Shown here one piece after another: positions 1 through 9,159 of a DNA stretch of 64,000 nt (within the stretch, counting starts at the first letter, position 1; each line of letters begins with the position of its first letter). A program made the position numbers and the translations under genes. The notes below the pieces were generated by a model. That model saw only the letters and a list, made by a program, of their open reading frames with translations. It did no database searches and was not told the origin of the DNA. The DNA comes from Salmonella bongori NCTC 12419. GTDB taxonomy: Bacteria; Pseudomonadota; Gammaproteobacteria; Enterobacterales; Enterobacteriaceae. Location: NCBI RefSeq assembly GCF_000252995.1, contig NC_015761.1, positions 2,294,001-2,358,000 on the forward strand, given 5' to 3'.

Positions 1-187
1 CTTCGTCACCATTGCGCTGCTGCCAATAAAATTGGGGAAAGGATGACTGACTTGCCAGCCAGCTCAATGCATCAAAGGCATCGTTTAAAGGGAAAGGCGC
101 ATCGAAAACGCAAATGCCTGGCGCTGCCGGTATCTCTTGCGATAGCTGACGCGTCAGATTTTCCAGCGCAGTAGTAATTGAATGCAC
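1..187 (-). CDS. menF: Isochorismate synthase MenF, N-terminal part (gene runs off the window)
   Basis: MenF converts chorismate to isochorismate, the first committed step of menaquinone synthesis, in the cytoplasm. Only the first 62 or so codons are inside the window. Reading the reverse strand from a GTG at 187-185 gives VHSITTALENLTRQLSQEIP followed by an FPQFYWQQRNGDE segment, which I recognise as the MenF N-terminus. The GTG start is supported by a very strong purine-rich ribosome-binding site (AGGGAGGGT, reverse strand of 192-200) a few bases upstream. The catalytic chorismate-binding domain lies outside the window. The leader between elaB and this start has unusual nested inverted repeats (separate entry). 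Confidence 0.9.
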   Translation of the reverse strand, partial: MHSITTALENLTRQLSQEIPAAPGICVFDAPFPLNDAFDALSWLASQSSFPQFYWQQRNGDE

Positions 188-191
188 GCGG

Positions 192-263
192 ACCCTCCCT
201 GTTAAAAACCCCACATTATACGGGGTACTGCCCTAAAAAAGCAGTACCTCGTTTAGGGAGGGT
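192..263 (-). promoter_or_regulatory. Nested inverted repeats in the menF leader
   Basis: Three inverted repeats are visible, read on the reverse strand. The outer arms are 9-bp perfect complements at 255-263 and 192-200; the proximal arm is the menF ribosome-binding site itself. The inner arms are 8-bp perfect complements at 241-248 and 224-231. A 5-bp stem at 222-226 and 208-212 is followed by five T residues on the reverse strand and looks like a weak terminator. It shares bases 224-226 with the inner stem, so the two cannot form together. A TATAAT at 220-215 could instead be a -10 box with a start downstream of most of these repeats. Function is inferred, not known. Confidence 0.45.
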
Positions 264-289
264 TGCGATTCTGTTCAGACAGCGGAAAT

Positions 290-595
290 TTAGCGTCGTG
301 CCAGCAGCAATCCAAGTACCAGTCCTACCGCCGCGCCTACGCCAATACCCTGCCAGGGTTTTTCATGAACGTAGTCATCTGCTTTATAAACGGCCTGTTT
401 TGCCCGGTAATAATAGCTGTCCGACGCATGGCTTACGCGGTTTTTCACCTCTTCCAGCGCCTTTTCCGCGCGTGCTTTCAGTTCAATGTATTTTTGATCG
501 GCGGGATCGCCTGAGGAACGTAAAATCTCTTCCAGCGTTTCGCTGAGCAAAGTCAGATCATCATCAACGCGTGATTCACCAAATTGATATGACAT
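290..595 (-). CDS. elaB: ElaB, tail-anchored DUF883 membrane protein
   Basis: A 101-residue protein starting MSYQFGESRVDDDLTLL. It has a long amphipathic helical N-terminal part (ETLEEILRSSGDPADQKYIEL) and one C-terminal hydrophobic segment (GIGVGAAVGLVLGLLLARR) that fits a C-tail anchor in the inner membrane. Length and sequence match the DUF883 ElaB family. E. coli ElaB is reported to bind ribosomes at the membrane and to be stationary-phase induced. An upstream in-frame Met (619) would add eight residues not found in the family, so the second start was chosen. It lies upstream of menF, in the same direction. Confidence 0.93.
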   Translation of the reverse strand: MSYQFGESRVDDDLTLLSETLEEILRSSGDPADQKYIELKARAEKALEEVKNRVSHASDSYYYRAKQAVYKADDYVHEKPWQGIGVGAAVGLVLGLLLARR

Positions 596-649
596 TCTCA
601 TTCTCCGTTGTGTTAACACCTGCCCCTAACTATAGTCAACGGTTTCGGT

Positions 650-1111
650 TTATGCCTGATGAACCTCCCGCGCCATTCCCCGATGCGGAATGCCGTCTTC
701 GTCATATACATCGGTGACCGGGATAAAACCAAAACGCGCATAAAAATGTTGCAGATGTGCCTGCGCGCCCAGATACAGCGGCTTATCCGGCCAATACTGC
801 CTACAGGACTCCAGCGTTTTTGTCATTAGTTGTTGGCCCACTTGCGCCCCTCGCCAGGCGTCGCTGACTATCACCCGGCCAATGACAACCGGGTCTGACT
901 CATTATCGCTTTTCAGAATCCTCGCATACGCTATCAATTCATCCTGATACCACCCCAGAATATGACGATTGTCACCGACCAAATCATCGCCATCCACATC
1001 CAGGTAAGGACAGCGCTGTTCTACCACAAAAACCGCACAGCGCAATTTAAGTAACGCATAAAGTTGAGGAACGGTAAGTTCGCTATGATGAAGATCCTGC
1101 CAGTGAATCAT
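650..1111 (-). CDS. elaA: ElaA, GNAT-family N-acetyltransferase
   Basis: A 153-residue protein beginning MIHWQDLHHSELTVPQLYALLKLR. The central VVIGRVIVSDAWRGAQVGQQLM segment is the acetyl-CoA-binding motif A of the GNAT fold (R/Q-x-x-G-x-G/A type), and YLGAQAHLQHFYARFGF is the usual motif B region. Full length matches the E. coli ElaA family. The acetyl acceptor is not known to me. It reads leftwards, divergently from rbn, with about 60 bp between the two starts. Confidence 0.93.
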   Translation of the reverse strand: MIHWQDLHHSELTVPQLYALLKLRCAVFVVEQRCPYLDVDGDDLVGDNRHILGWYQDELIAYARILKSDNESDPVVIGRVIVSDAWRGAQVGQQLMTKTLESCRQYWPDKPLYLGAQAHLQHFYARFGFIPVTDVYDEDGIPHRGMAREVHQA

Positions 1112-1172
1112 GATGCGCTCCTGTGTTGTGGTAACCTTGGGCTAAACAATAACCAAACGTGTTAAGGACAAG

Positions 1173-2090
1173 ATGGAATTCATTTTTTTAGGCACGTCCG
1201 CAGGCGTTCCCACTCGTTCACGCAATGTAACGGCAATTTTATTACACCTGCAACATCCCACACAGCCAGGAGTATGGCTTTTTGATTGCGGCGAAGGGAC
1301 ACAGCATCAAATGCTTAATACCGCATTTCATCCCGGTAAGCTTGAGCGCATTTTTATTAGTCACCTTCACGGGGATCATGTGTTTGGTCTGCCGGGGCTG
1401 TTATGCAGCCGTTCGATGGCGGGCAATCCCCATCCGCTAACCGTGTACGGCCCTAAAGGCGTACGCGAGTTTATTGAAACCACGCTACGCCTTAGCGGTT
1501 CATGGACTGATTTTCCGTTGCACATAGAAGAGATTAGCGAGGGGGAGATCCTTGACGATGGCCTGCATAAAGTCACTGCATTCAGGCTGGCGCATCCACT
1601 GGAGTGCTACGGATATCGCATTGTTGAACATGACAAACCTGGTGCGCTGAATGCCAAAGCGTTAAAAGCCGCGGGTGTCACGCCCGGCCCACTGTTTCAA
1701 ACGTTAAAAGCCGGGAAAACCGTCACACTTGCCGATGGGCGTCAGATCAACGGTGCCGATTATCTTGCTCCCGCCGTGGCCGGGAAATCAGTGGCGATTT
1801 TCGGCGATACCGCGCCCTGTGACGCCGCCCTCGCGCTGGCACAAGGTGTGGATGTAATGGTGCATGAAACAACGCTGGATGCCTCAATGGAAGCCAGGGC
1901 CAACAGTCGCGGACACAGCTCTACGCGTCAGGCGGCGACGCTGGCGCGGGAGGCCGCCGTCGGTCGACTGATCATGACCCACATTAGCTCACGCTATGAC
2001 GATAAAGGCTGTCAGCGATTACTGGCGGAATGCCGCGCCATTTTCCCGGCGACAGAACTGGCTTACGATTTTTCTGTTTTCCCGGTTTAG
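1173..2090 (+). CDS. rbn: Ribonuclease BN / RNase Z-type tRNA 3' processing enzyme
   Basis: A 305-residue metallo-beta-lactamase-fold nuclease that trims tRNA 3' ends; it is also called elaC. The zinc-binding motif HLHGDH is at about residues 64-69. Further metal ligands are visible in FGDTAPC (Asp, near residue 212) and MTHISSRY (His, near residue 270), the standard ElaC layout. The start MEFIFLGTSAGVPTRSRN gives the family length. A GTTAAGGACAAG ribosome-binding site precedes it. Its closest neighbours are elaA (divergent) and cheV (same strand, about 65 bp downstream). Confidence 0.96.
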   Translation: MEFIFLGTSAGVPTRSRNVTAILLHLQHPTQPGVWLFDCGEGTQHQMLNTAFHPGKLERIFISHLHGDHVFGLPGLLCSRSMAGNPHPLTVYGPKGVREFIETTLRLSGSWTDFPLHIEEISEGEILDDGLHKVTAFRLAHPLECYGYRIVEHDKPGALNAKALKAAGVTPGPLFQTLKAGKTVTLADGRQINGADYLAPAVAGKSVAIFGDTAPCDAALALAQGVDVMVHETTLDASMEARANSRGHSSTRQAATLAREAAVGRLIMTHISSRYDDKGCQRLLAECRAIFPATELAYDFSVFPV

Positions 2091-2155
2091 CGCTCCATTT
2101 TTTGTCCTCTTTGCCGATAACACTAAAAAAGGCAGGCTTTCATAATGAGGTTAGG

Positions 2156-3160
2156 ATGGACAATTTCCAGAAAGATATTGATGACAGGGCGAATTTAACC
2201 CTGTCAAACCGGTTTGAATTGCTGTTATTCCGTCTTGGGACATCGCTGCATGAACAGAAGTCAGAGCTGTTCGGCATTAATGTCTTTAAGCTGCGCGAAA
2301 TCGTACCCATGCCCGCCTTTACACGCCCGGCAGGCATGAAGGCGCCACTGTTGGGCATGGTCAATATTCGCGATCAGGTCATTCCGGTGATTGATTTACC
2401 GGCGGTGGCTGGCTGCAAACCGGAGACCGGGCTGAATATTTTGCTGATCACCGAATATGCGCGCAGCGTACAGGCGTTTGCCGTCGAATCGGTAGAGAAT
2501 ATTATGCGTCTTGACTGGAAGCAGGTACATACCGCCGAGAAAGCCGTCAACGGGCGTTATATCACCAGCATTGCCTGCCTGGACGAAGACAAAGAGACCA
2601 ATAATCTGGCGCTGGTGCTGGATGTCGAACAGATCCTCTATGATATTGTGCCTTCCAGCCACGATCTGCGTGCCACCAATCTGAAGACCAACAAATTTAC
2701 GATTACCCCAGGTGCGGTAGCGATTGTAGCGGAAGACTCAAAAGTGGCGCGAGCCATGCTGGAAAAAGGACTGAACGCGATGGAGATTCCGCATCAGATG
2801 CATGTCACCGGCAAAGATGCCTGGGAAAAAATCCAGCAACTGGCGCAGGAAGCGGAAACCGAAGGTAAACCCATTAGCGAAAAAATCGCTCTGGTCCTGA
2901 CGGATCTCGAAATGCCGGAGATGGATGGCTTTACGTTAACACGCAAAATTAAAACCGACGAACGGCTGAAGAAGATCCCGGTCGTCATTCATTCTTCCCT
3001 TTCCGGTAGCGCTAACGAAGATCACGTCCGCAAGGTGAAGGCCGACGGCTATGTGGCCAAGTTTGAAGTTAACGAGCTGTCATCGGTGATTCAGGAAGTG
3101 ATGGAGCGCGCGGCGCAAAATATCAGCGGCCCGTTAGTGAGTCGGCAGTTGCCTGGTTAA
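2156..3160 (+). CDS. cheV: CheV, CheW-receiver hybrid chemotaxis coupling protein
   Basis: A 334-residue protein with an N-terminal CheW-like domain (about residues 20-170; FGINVFKLREIVPMP and GMVNIRDQVIPVIDLP) and a C-terminal response-regulator receiver domain (about 185-320). Receiver residues are in place: acidic pair E193-D194, phosphoacceptor D250 in VLTDLEMPEMDGF, and a Lys near 302. Such proteins couple chemoreceptors to the CheA kinase and may buffer phosphate. E. coli K-12 lacks cheV; Salmonella has it at this position. The ATG at 2156 was chosen for its upstream AGG and because earlier in-frame Mets fall inside rbn. It is far from the flagellar/che clusters and is followed by a bidirectional terminator. 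Confidence 0.93.
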   Translation: MDNFQKDIDDRANLTLSNRFELLLFRLGTSLHEQKSELFGINVFKLREIVPMPAFTRPAGMKAPLLGMVNIRDQVIPVIDLPAVAGCKPETGLNILLITEYARSVQAFAVESVENIMRLDWKQVHTAEKAVNGRYITSIACLDEDKETNNLALVLDVEQILYDIVPSSHDLRATNLKTNKFTITPGAVAIVAEDSKVARAMLEKGLNAMEIPHQMHVTGKDAWEKIQQLAQEAETEGKPISEKIALVLTDLEMPEMDGFTLTRKIKTDERLKKIPVVIHSSLSGSANEDHVRKVKADGYVAKFEVNELSSVIQEVMERAAQNISGPLVSRQLPG

Positions 3161-3234
3161 GTTCTGCCGAATACCTGAGGATGCTCCACTTATCAGTCCT
3201 ACAGAAGATCCTTATAACTCTCTTTATTAGCAAT

Positions 3235-3264
3235 AAAAAAACCCGCTTCGTAAAGCGGGTTTTT
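3235..3264. terminator. Bidirectional terminator between cheV and nuoN
   Basis: An A-run leads into an 8-bp GC-rich stem (ACCCGCTT at 3241-3248 with AAGCGGGT at 3253-3260, CGTA loop) and then a T-run. It is symmetrical and so can end both cheV (rightward) and the nuo operon (leftward), which converge here. Confidence 0.92.
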
Positions 3265-3269
3265 GTCTT

Positions 3270-4727
3270 TTACATCAGCGGCATTGCCAACTGTACAATG
3301 CTGATGAGCGGCTGCGGCCAGACGCCCAGCACCAGCACCAGCAGCGCGGAAATCAACACCACAATACCGCCGGCACTGTACTGCCAGTTTGTCGGCGCAT
3401 CGCGGTTCAGTTTCTGCGGGGCATGTAGGTAGAGGCTCACCGCTACGCGCAGGTAGTAGTACAGGCCAATCGCGGAACCCACTACCACAGCGGCAACCAA
3501 CCACCACAGGCTAGCCTGGACGCCCACCGCCAGCACATAGAATTTGCCGATAAAGCCCAGCGTCATCGGGATACCGGCCAGCGACAGCATCATCACTGTC
3601 ATTACCGCGGCCAGTACAGGACGGTGCCAGAACAAACCACGGTAAGAGAACAGCGAATCAGCATCCGGACCGCGGAACGGACTGGACATCAGGCTGACCA
3701 CACCAAATGCGCCCAGACTGCTGAACAGATAACCGGCCAGATATACCCCTACCGCTTCCATCGACATCTCGCCGCTTTGCATGGCAATCAGCGCGACTAA
3801 CAGATAGCCAAGATGAGAGATGGAGGAGTAACCGAGCAGACGTTTGATATTGGTCTGGCTCAGCGCCATCAGGTTACCGAAGAGGATAGAAGCAAAGGCG
3901 ATGATGCCCAGCACCACACGTACCGCTTCGCTATCGCCCACTGGTGCATACAGGAACAGACGCATTACCACACTGAAGATGGCGATTTTACTTGCCGTCG
4001 CCAGGAAAGTGGAAACCGGCGCAGGCGCGCCCTGATAAACGTCCGGCGTCCACAGGTGGAACGGCACCAGAGAGAGTTTAAAGCCCAGCCCGACAATCAT
4101 CAGGCCAAAGCCCGCCAGCAGCAACGGCTCGTGCAGCATACCATCGCCAAGGCTCTTACCGAGCGCTTCAAACGACAGATTGCCAGACTGCGCATAGACC
4201 AGCGCCATCCCGAACAGCAGGAAAGACGAGGCGGCAGCAGAGAGGATGGTGTATTTAATGCTGGCTTCCAGCGAACGTTTCTGACGGAAGGCGTAACCAA
4301 TCAGGCCAAACAGCGGCAGCGAGATCAGTTCAATACCGAGGAACAGTGCCGCCAGATGATTAGCGTTCGCCAACAAAATGCCGCCCAGCGAGGCAATCAG
4401 TACCAGAAGATAGAACTCTTCCTGGTTATCGTTATAACCTTCCAGCCACGGGTAGGCAAAGGTACAGGTCGCGAGGCTCGCCAGCAGAACCAGTCCGGTA
4501 TAGAGCATCGCGAAACCGTCAACGCGCATCAATGGCGTGACGTCCATGGCGCCAGCCTGGCCAACAAACCAAAGCGAAACCAGCGCAGCGTTAAGCCCAA
4601 TGACCGACAGCGTGGCATTGAGGAAATGATTGCGTCGCCACGCAATGGAGAGCATCACAACCACCACCGTCAAGCCGACGATCAGCAGCGGTAGCAGCGC
4701 AATCAGGTGTTGTGGAGTTATTGTCAT
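3270..4727 (-). CDS. nuoN: NADH-quinone oxidoreductase subunit N
   Basis: A 485-residue antiporter-like membrane subunit of respiratory complex I and the last gene of the nuo operon. It is almost wholly hydrophobic, with about 14 predicted membrane segments. It carries the proton-channel Lys-rich motifs of the NuoL/M/N family, for example GLGFKLSLVPFHLWTPDVYQGAP and the SQTNIKRLLGYSSISHLGYLL helix. The length equals that of E. coli NuoN. It starts six bases after the nuoM stop, which fits translational coupling, and ends just before the terminator shared with cheV. Confidence 0.97.
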   Translation of the reverse strand: MTITPQHLIALLPLLIVGLTVVVVMLSIAWRRNHFLNATLSVIGLNAALVSLWFVGQAGAMDVTPLMRVDGFAMLYTGLVLLASLATCTFAYPWLEGYNDNQEEFYLLVLIASLGGILLANANHLAALFLGIELISLPLFGLIGYAFRQKRSLEASIKYTILSAAASSFLLFGMALVYAQSGNLSFEALGKSLGDGMLHEPLLLAGFGLMIVGLGFKLSLVPFHLWTPDVYQGAPAPVSTFLATASKIAIFSVVMRLFLYAPVGDSEAVRVVLGIIAFASILFGNLMALSQTNIKRLLGYSSISHLGYLLVALIAMQSGEMSMEAVGVYLAGYLFSSLGAFGVVSLMSSPFRGPDADSLFSYRGLFWHRPVLAAVMTVMMLSLAGIPMTLGFIGKFYVLAVGVQASLWWLVAAVVVGSAIGLYYYLRVAVSLYLHAPQKLNRDAPTNWQYSAGGIVVLISALLVLVLGVWPQPLISIVQLAMPLM

Positions 4728-4733
4728 GGCGAT

Positions 4734-6263
4734 TTACGGCCTTGTAGTAGTAACAGAATTAACAAACCACTGCTGGATGTTGCTCATCGCGGAATGCGAG
4801 GTATCCAGAATCGGCTGCGGATAGAAGCCAAGCAGTACCAGAAGCACGACCAGCAACAGGATGATAAACAGCTCACGCAGCGACATCCCTGGCAGTTCCT
4901 GACTGGCAATTTGGCTTTTCGCTTTACCAAAGTAAGCGCGATGCAGCATCGCCAGCGAGTAAACCGAGGCAAATACCAGCCCAAAGGTCGAGATCACGGT
5001 AATTGCCGGAACCACCTGGTAGCTGCCGAACAAGATCATGAATTCGCCGACGAAGTTACCGGTGCCCGGCATACCGAGCGTCGCCACAGCGAAGAACATT
5101 GACAGCGCAGGCAGCCATTTCATTTTGCCCCACAGACCGCCCATCATACGCATATCGCGGGTGTGCAGACGCTCGTACAATTGGCCGCACAGGATGAACA
5201 GACCCGCCGCGGACAGACCGTGCGCAATCATCTGGATCACCGCCCCCTGGTACGCCAGTTGGCTACCGGTGTAGATAGCAATCAGCACGAAGCCCATATG
5301 GGAAACGGAGGTATAAGCGATCAAACGCTTAATGTCGTACTGAGTGAAGGCCATCCACGCGCCATAGAAGATTCCGATCACACCCAGCCACATGGCGATG
5401 GGTGCGAACTCCGCCGATGCGTTGGGGAACAACGGCAGCGAGAAGCGCAGCAGACCGTAAGCGGCAGTTTTCAACAAGATACCGGCCAGGTCGACGGAAC
5501 CTGCCGTCGGTGCCTGGGAGTGCGCGTCAGGCAGCCAGCCGTGTAGCGGAACCACCGGCATTTTCACCGCGAAGGCAATGAAGAAGCCCAGCATCAGCAG
5601 GTATTCCACGCCGTGAGACATCGGCGTATTCAAGAGCTCTTCGTAATTGAAGGTCCAGACGCCGGTCGCGTTGTAATGCACAAAAACCAGCGCCAGGATA
5701 GCAATCAGCATCACCAGACCGCTTGCCTGGGTATAAATGAAAAACTTGGTCGCCGCCGTGATACGCGTTTTACCATCGGACGCTTTATGCCCCCAGAGCG
5801 CGATCAGGAAGTACATCGGCACCAGCATCATTTCCCAGAAGAAAAAGAACAGGAACATGTCGATGGCAAGGAACACGCCGATCACGCCGCCCAGGATCCA
5901 CATCAGGTTCAGATGAAAGAAACCCTGATATTTTTCAATTTCGCGCCAGGAGCAAAGCACCGCCAGCACACCCAGCAGACCGGTCAGCACCACCATCAGC
6001 AGCGACAGTCCGTCGAGCGCCAGATGGATAGAAATGCCAAAGCGCGGGATCCACGGCAGAACAAACTCAGATTGCCACTGTGGAATACCGGCAGATTGCG
6101 TCAGTGAATAGCCGCCCTGCAACCACAGCTGCAAGCCAAGCGCGAGCGTCAATCCCATGGTGATCAGGGCAATCCAGCGCGGTACCTTCACGCCAAAGCG
6201 TTCGGTCTGCCAGCACAGGAAGCCGCCGATAAAGGGGATTAGTATCAACCAAGGTAATAACAT
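4734..6263 (-). CDS. nuoM: NADH-quinone oxidoreductase subunit M
   Basis: A 509-residue proton-pumping antiporter-like subunit of complex I. Characteristic segments are MFLFFFFWEMMLVPMYFLIALWG (Glu144 helix), MPVVPLHGWLPDAHSQAPTAGSV and DIKRLIAYTSVSHMGFVL. The start MLLPWLILIPF gives the family length. An in-frame ATG three codons earlier (6272) sits closer to the AAGGA box and cannot be excluded. An interval of nearly 200 bp with a REP element separates it from nuoL, the widest gap inside the operon. Confidence 0.96.
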   Translation of the reverse strand: MLLPWLILIPFIGGFLCWQTERFGVKVPRWIALITMGLTLALGLQLWLQGGYSLTQSAGIPQWQSEFVLPWIPRFGISIHLALDGLSLLMVVLTGLLGVLAVLCSWREIEKYQGFFHLNLMWILGGVIGVFLAIDMFLFFFFWEMMLVPMYFLIALWGHKASDGKTRITAATKFFIYTQASGLVMLIAILALVFVHYNATGVWTFNYEELLNTPMSHGVEYLLMLGFFIAFAVKMPVVPLHGWLPDAHSQAPTAGSVDLAGILLKTAAYGLLRFSLPLFPNASAEFAPIAMWLGVIGIFYGAWMAFTQYDIKRLIAYTSVSHMGFVLIAIYTGSQLAYQGAVIQMIAHGLSAAGLFILCGQLYERLHTRDMRMMGGLWGKMKWLPALSMFFAVATLGMPGTGNFVGEFMILFGSYQVVPAITVISTFGLVFASVYSLAMLHRAYFGKAKSQIASQELPGMSLRELFIILLLVVLLVLLGFYPQPILDTSHSAMSNIQQWFVNSVTTTRP

Positions 6264-6370
6264 GGTGATCATTGTTCCTTGTTTTAGTCCGGGTCAGGCC
6301 GCTTTACTCATTAAACGCCTGTCCTTTTGGACCTGATTTTCAACGAATTTTACAAATTCTCTTTGAGTTC

Positions 6371-6440
6371 TGTCGGATGGCGCTAACGCTTACCCGACCT
6401 TCGGTCTTGTAAGCCCGGTAAGCGTTATCGCCACCGGGCA
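6371..6440. repeat. REP/BIME element between nuoL and nuoM
   Basis: Two facing imperfect palindromes. The first is GTCGGATGGCGCTAACGC followed by TTACCCGACC; the second is TAAGCCCGGTAAGCG facing CGCCACCGGGCA. These are the usual enterobacterial REP signatures. It is the only repeat inside the nuo operon and could stabilise the 5' or 3' parts of the transcript differently. Confidence 0.8.
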
Positions 6441-6457
6441 AAGACGTCATCTCAAAC

Positions 6458-8299
6458 TCAACGCAGTACCATCAGCAGAGCCAGCACCACCACCGCGCCA
6501 ATGCTCATTGATGCCACATACCAGCGCAGATAACCGTTCTCGCTCAGTACCAGGCCTTTGCCTGCATAGCGGGAAAGGAAAGCCGGAATGTTCATCAGCG
6601 CATTAAGCGGATCGCGTTTCAGCAACCAGGCGATACCGAGGAACGGTTTCACAAACACTTTGTCGTACAGCCAGTCAAAGCCCCAGGCGTTATACCACCA
6701 GGTCCCCAGCAAGCGGCCCGGCGCACTGTTGGCGATAGCGGTCACGAGCGTGCGTTTGCCCAGCCACAGCCATGCCGCAATCAGAATGCCCGCAATTGCC
6801 ACCACGCCAGAAGTGATTTCCAGGGTCAGTACGCGACCATGCGCAAGTTCTGTTGTCTGCGGCAGTACACCCTGCAACGGCGGCACAATCAGTGCGCCAA
6901 TAAAGGTGGACAGAATCATCAACACAATCAGCGGCAGATGGTGGGTAATCCCCTTCCCTGCATGAGCGTGAATTTGTTCTTTACCGTGGAAGACGATGAA
7001 AATCATCCGGAAGGTATACAGAGAGGTCATGAACGCGCCGACCAGCCCCGCCACCATCAGGTTGATATGACCATTCGCCATGGCGCCCGCCAGAATTTCA
7101 TCCTTACTGAAGAAGCCAGCAGTGACGAGCGGTAGCGCCGACAACGCCGCGCCCCCCACCAGGAAGCAGGCATACACCAGCGGAATAGATTTGCGCAGGC
7201 CGCCCATCTTGAAGATGTTCTGTTCGTGATGGCAGGCGAGGATCACCGAGCCGGATGCCAGGAACAGCAACGCTTTAAAGAAGGCGTGGGTCATCAGGTG
7301 AAAAATCGCCGCGTCCCAGGCCTGTACGCCCAGCGCGAGGAACATGTAGCCTATCTGACTCATCGTTGAGTAAGCGAGCACGCGTTTGATGTCGGTCTGA
7401 ACCAACGCGGCAAAACCGGCCATCACCAGGGTGATCGCCCCGATAATACCCACCAGATGGAGAATTTCCGGTGTCATCAGGAACAGGCCATGCGTGCGCG
7501 CAATGAGGTAGACGCCCGCGGTCACCATGGTGGCCGCGTGGATAAGCGCAGAGACAGGCGTCGGGCCGGCCATCGCGTCAGCAAGCCAGGTCTGCAACGG
7601 TAGCTGCGCAGACTTACCTACCGCACCGCCCAACAGCATCAGCGTCGCCCACATCAGCATGTTATTGCCGTCGGCAAAGTGCGCTGGCGCCAGTTCAACC
7701 ATTTCGCGGAAGTTCAGGGTGCCCAGTTCGTTGTACAGAATGAACAGCGCGAAGGCGAGAAAGACGTCACCCACACGGGTGACGACAAACGCTTTCATTG
7801 CCGCTGCGCCATTCTTCGGATCGCTGTAATAGAAGCCAATCAGCAAGTAAGAGCACAGGCCCACGCCTTCCCAGCCGAGGTACATCAACAGCAGGTTATC
7901 CGACAGCACCAAAACTACCATGCTGGCGATAAACAAGTTGGTGTAAGCGAAGAAGCGGGAGTACCCCTCTTCGCCGCGCATGTACCAGGAAGCAAACATG
8001 TGGATCAGGAAGCCTACACCGGTCACCACGGAAAGCATGGTCAGCGACAGGCCGTCCAGCACCAGGTTGAAACCGATGTTGAAGTTTCCGACTGACATCC
8101 AGGTCCACAGCGGCTGGCTGAACGCCTGTTTGCCGTTCGCGAAGAAGTCCATCCCGACAAACGCGGTCACCAGCGCCGCCAGCCCAACAGACCCCACGCC
8201 CACGGTGGCGGAGAGGTTTTCAGACCAGCGACCGCGAGAGAACGCCAGTAATACAAAGCCAATCAATGGCAAAATAATGGTTAAGGCAAGCATGTTCAT
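6458..8299 (-). CDS. nuoL: NADH-quinone oxidoreductase subunit L
   Basis: A 613-residue distal antiporter-like subunit of complex I, with the long C-terminal lateral helix that runs along the membrane arm. The sequence holds the family core [55 protein letters not shown] and [19 protein letters not shown]. The length matches E. coli NuoL. The start overlaps the nuoK stop by four bases, showing coupled translation. Confidence 0.97.
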
Positions 8300-8598
8300 C
8301 CACGCATCTCACTTACTGAATCGATGTTCAGGTTCTGGCGACGGCGATGGAGTTGCAGCAACAGCGCAAGACCAATACTCGCTTCCGCCGCCGCAAGGCT
8401 GATAGCGAGAATATACATCACCTGACCATCCGTCTGGCCCCAGTAGCTTCCGGCGACCACAAAAGCCAGCGCAGAAGCGTTAATCATGATTTCCAGCCCA
8501 ATCAGCATAAACAGCAGATTGCGGCGGATAACCAGACCGGTTAAGCCAAGGACAAATAAAATCGCAGCGAGGATCAGTCCATGTTGTAAGGGGATCAT
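8296..8598 (-). CDS. nuoK: NADH-quinone oxidoreductase subunit K
   Basis: A 100-residue subunit with three membrane helices, from [19 protein letters not shown] to the C-terminal [16 protein letters not shown]. The conserved membrane glutamates needed for proton transfer are present in [16 protein letters not shown] and [12 protein letters not shown]. The gene overlaps both nuoL and nuoJ by four bases. Confidence 0.97.
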
Positions 8599-9149
8599 GC
8601 GTGCTCCTCCGTTTTTCTTTTCGCGCGGTCATCGGCGCGATTGCTCAGCACTTCGCCAGGACGCTCTTCACGCCCAACGTGGAAGGCGACAACCAGGCCT
8701 GCCAACAGCAGCATAGAGGCCAGCTCGACCGCCAGAACATACGGCCCGAACAGCGTAATACCGACCGCTTTCGCGCTAATCGGCGTGCCGTCGATTCCCT
8801 GATCGTTGACACCCAGAATGGCGTAAATAATCACCGCCAGCATGATGGCCGATAAAATCGACGGTCCAATCCACACCTGCGGTTTCAACCACTGGCGTTC
8901 CTGTTCGATTTCACTCCCACCGAGGTTAAGCATCATCACCACGAACACGAACAACACCATAATGGCGCCTGCGTAGACGATGATTTCCAGCGCACCAGCG
9001 AAGTAAGCGCCCAGCGAAAAGAACACCCCGGAAATCGCCAGCAGCGACGTTACCAGATACAACAGCGCATGCACCGGATTGGTATGGGTGATAACCCGCA
9101 GGGTTGCGAGGATGGCTATCAGGCCACAGATATAAAAAGCGAATTCCAT
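8595..9149 (-). CDS. nuoJ: NADH-quinone oxidoreductase subunit J
   Basis: A 184-residue complex I membrane subunit with five predicted helices and a charged C-terminus ([25 protein letters not shown]). The [23 protein letters not shown] stretch is the conserved helix that contacts the quinone-linked proton path. The length matches the family. It follows nuoI after ten bases. Confidence 0.97.
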
Positions 9150-9159
9150 TGCCCTCTCC

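Noticed and set aside
3813..4694. A 293-codon open frame on the forward strand
   Set aside because: It lies wholly opposite nuoN and its product is a biased Gln/Arg/His-rich string typical of the antisense of a membrane-protein gene.
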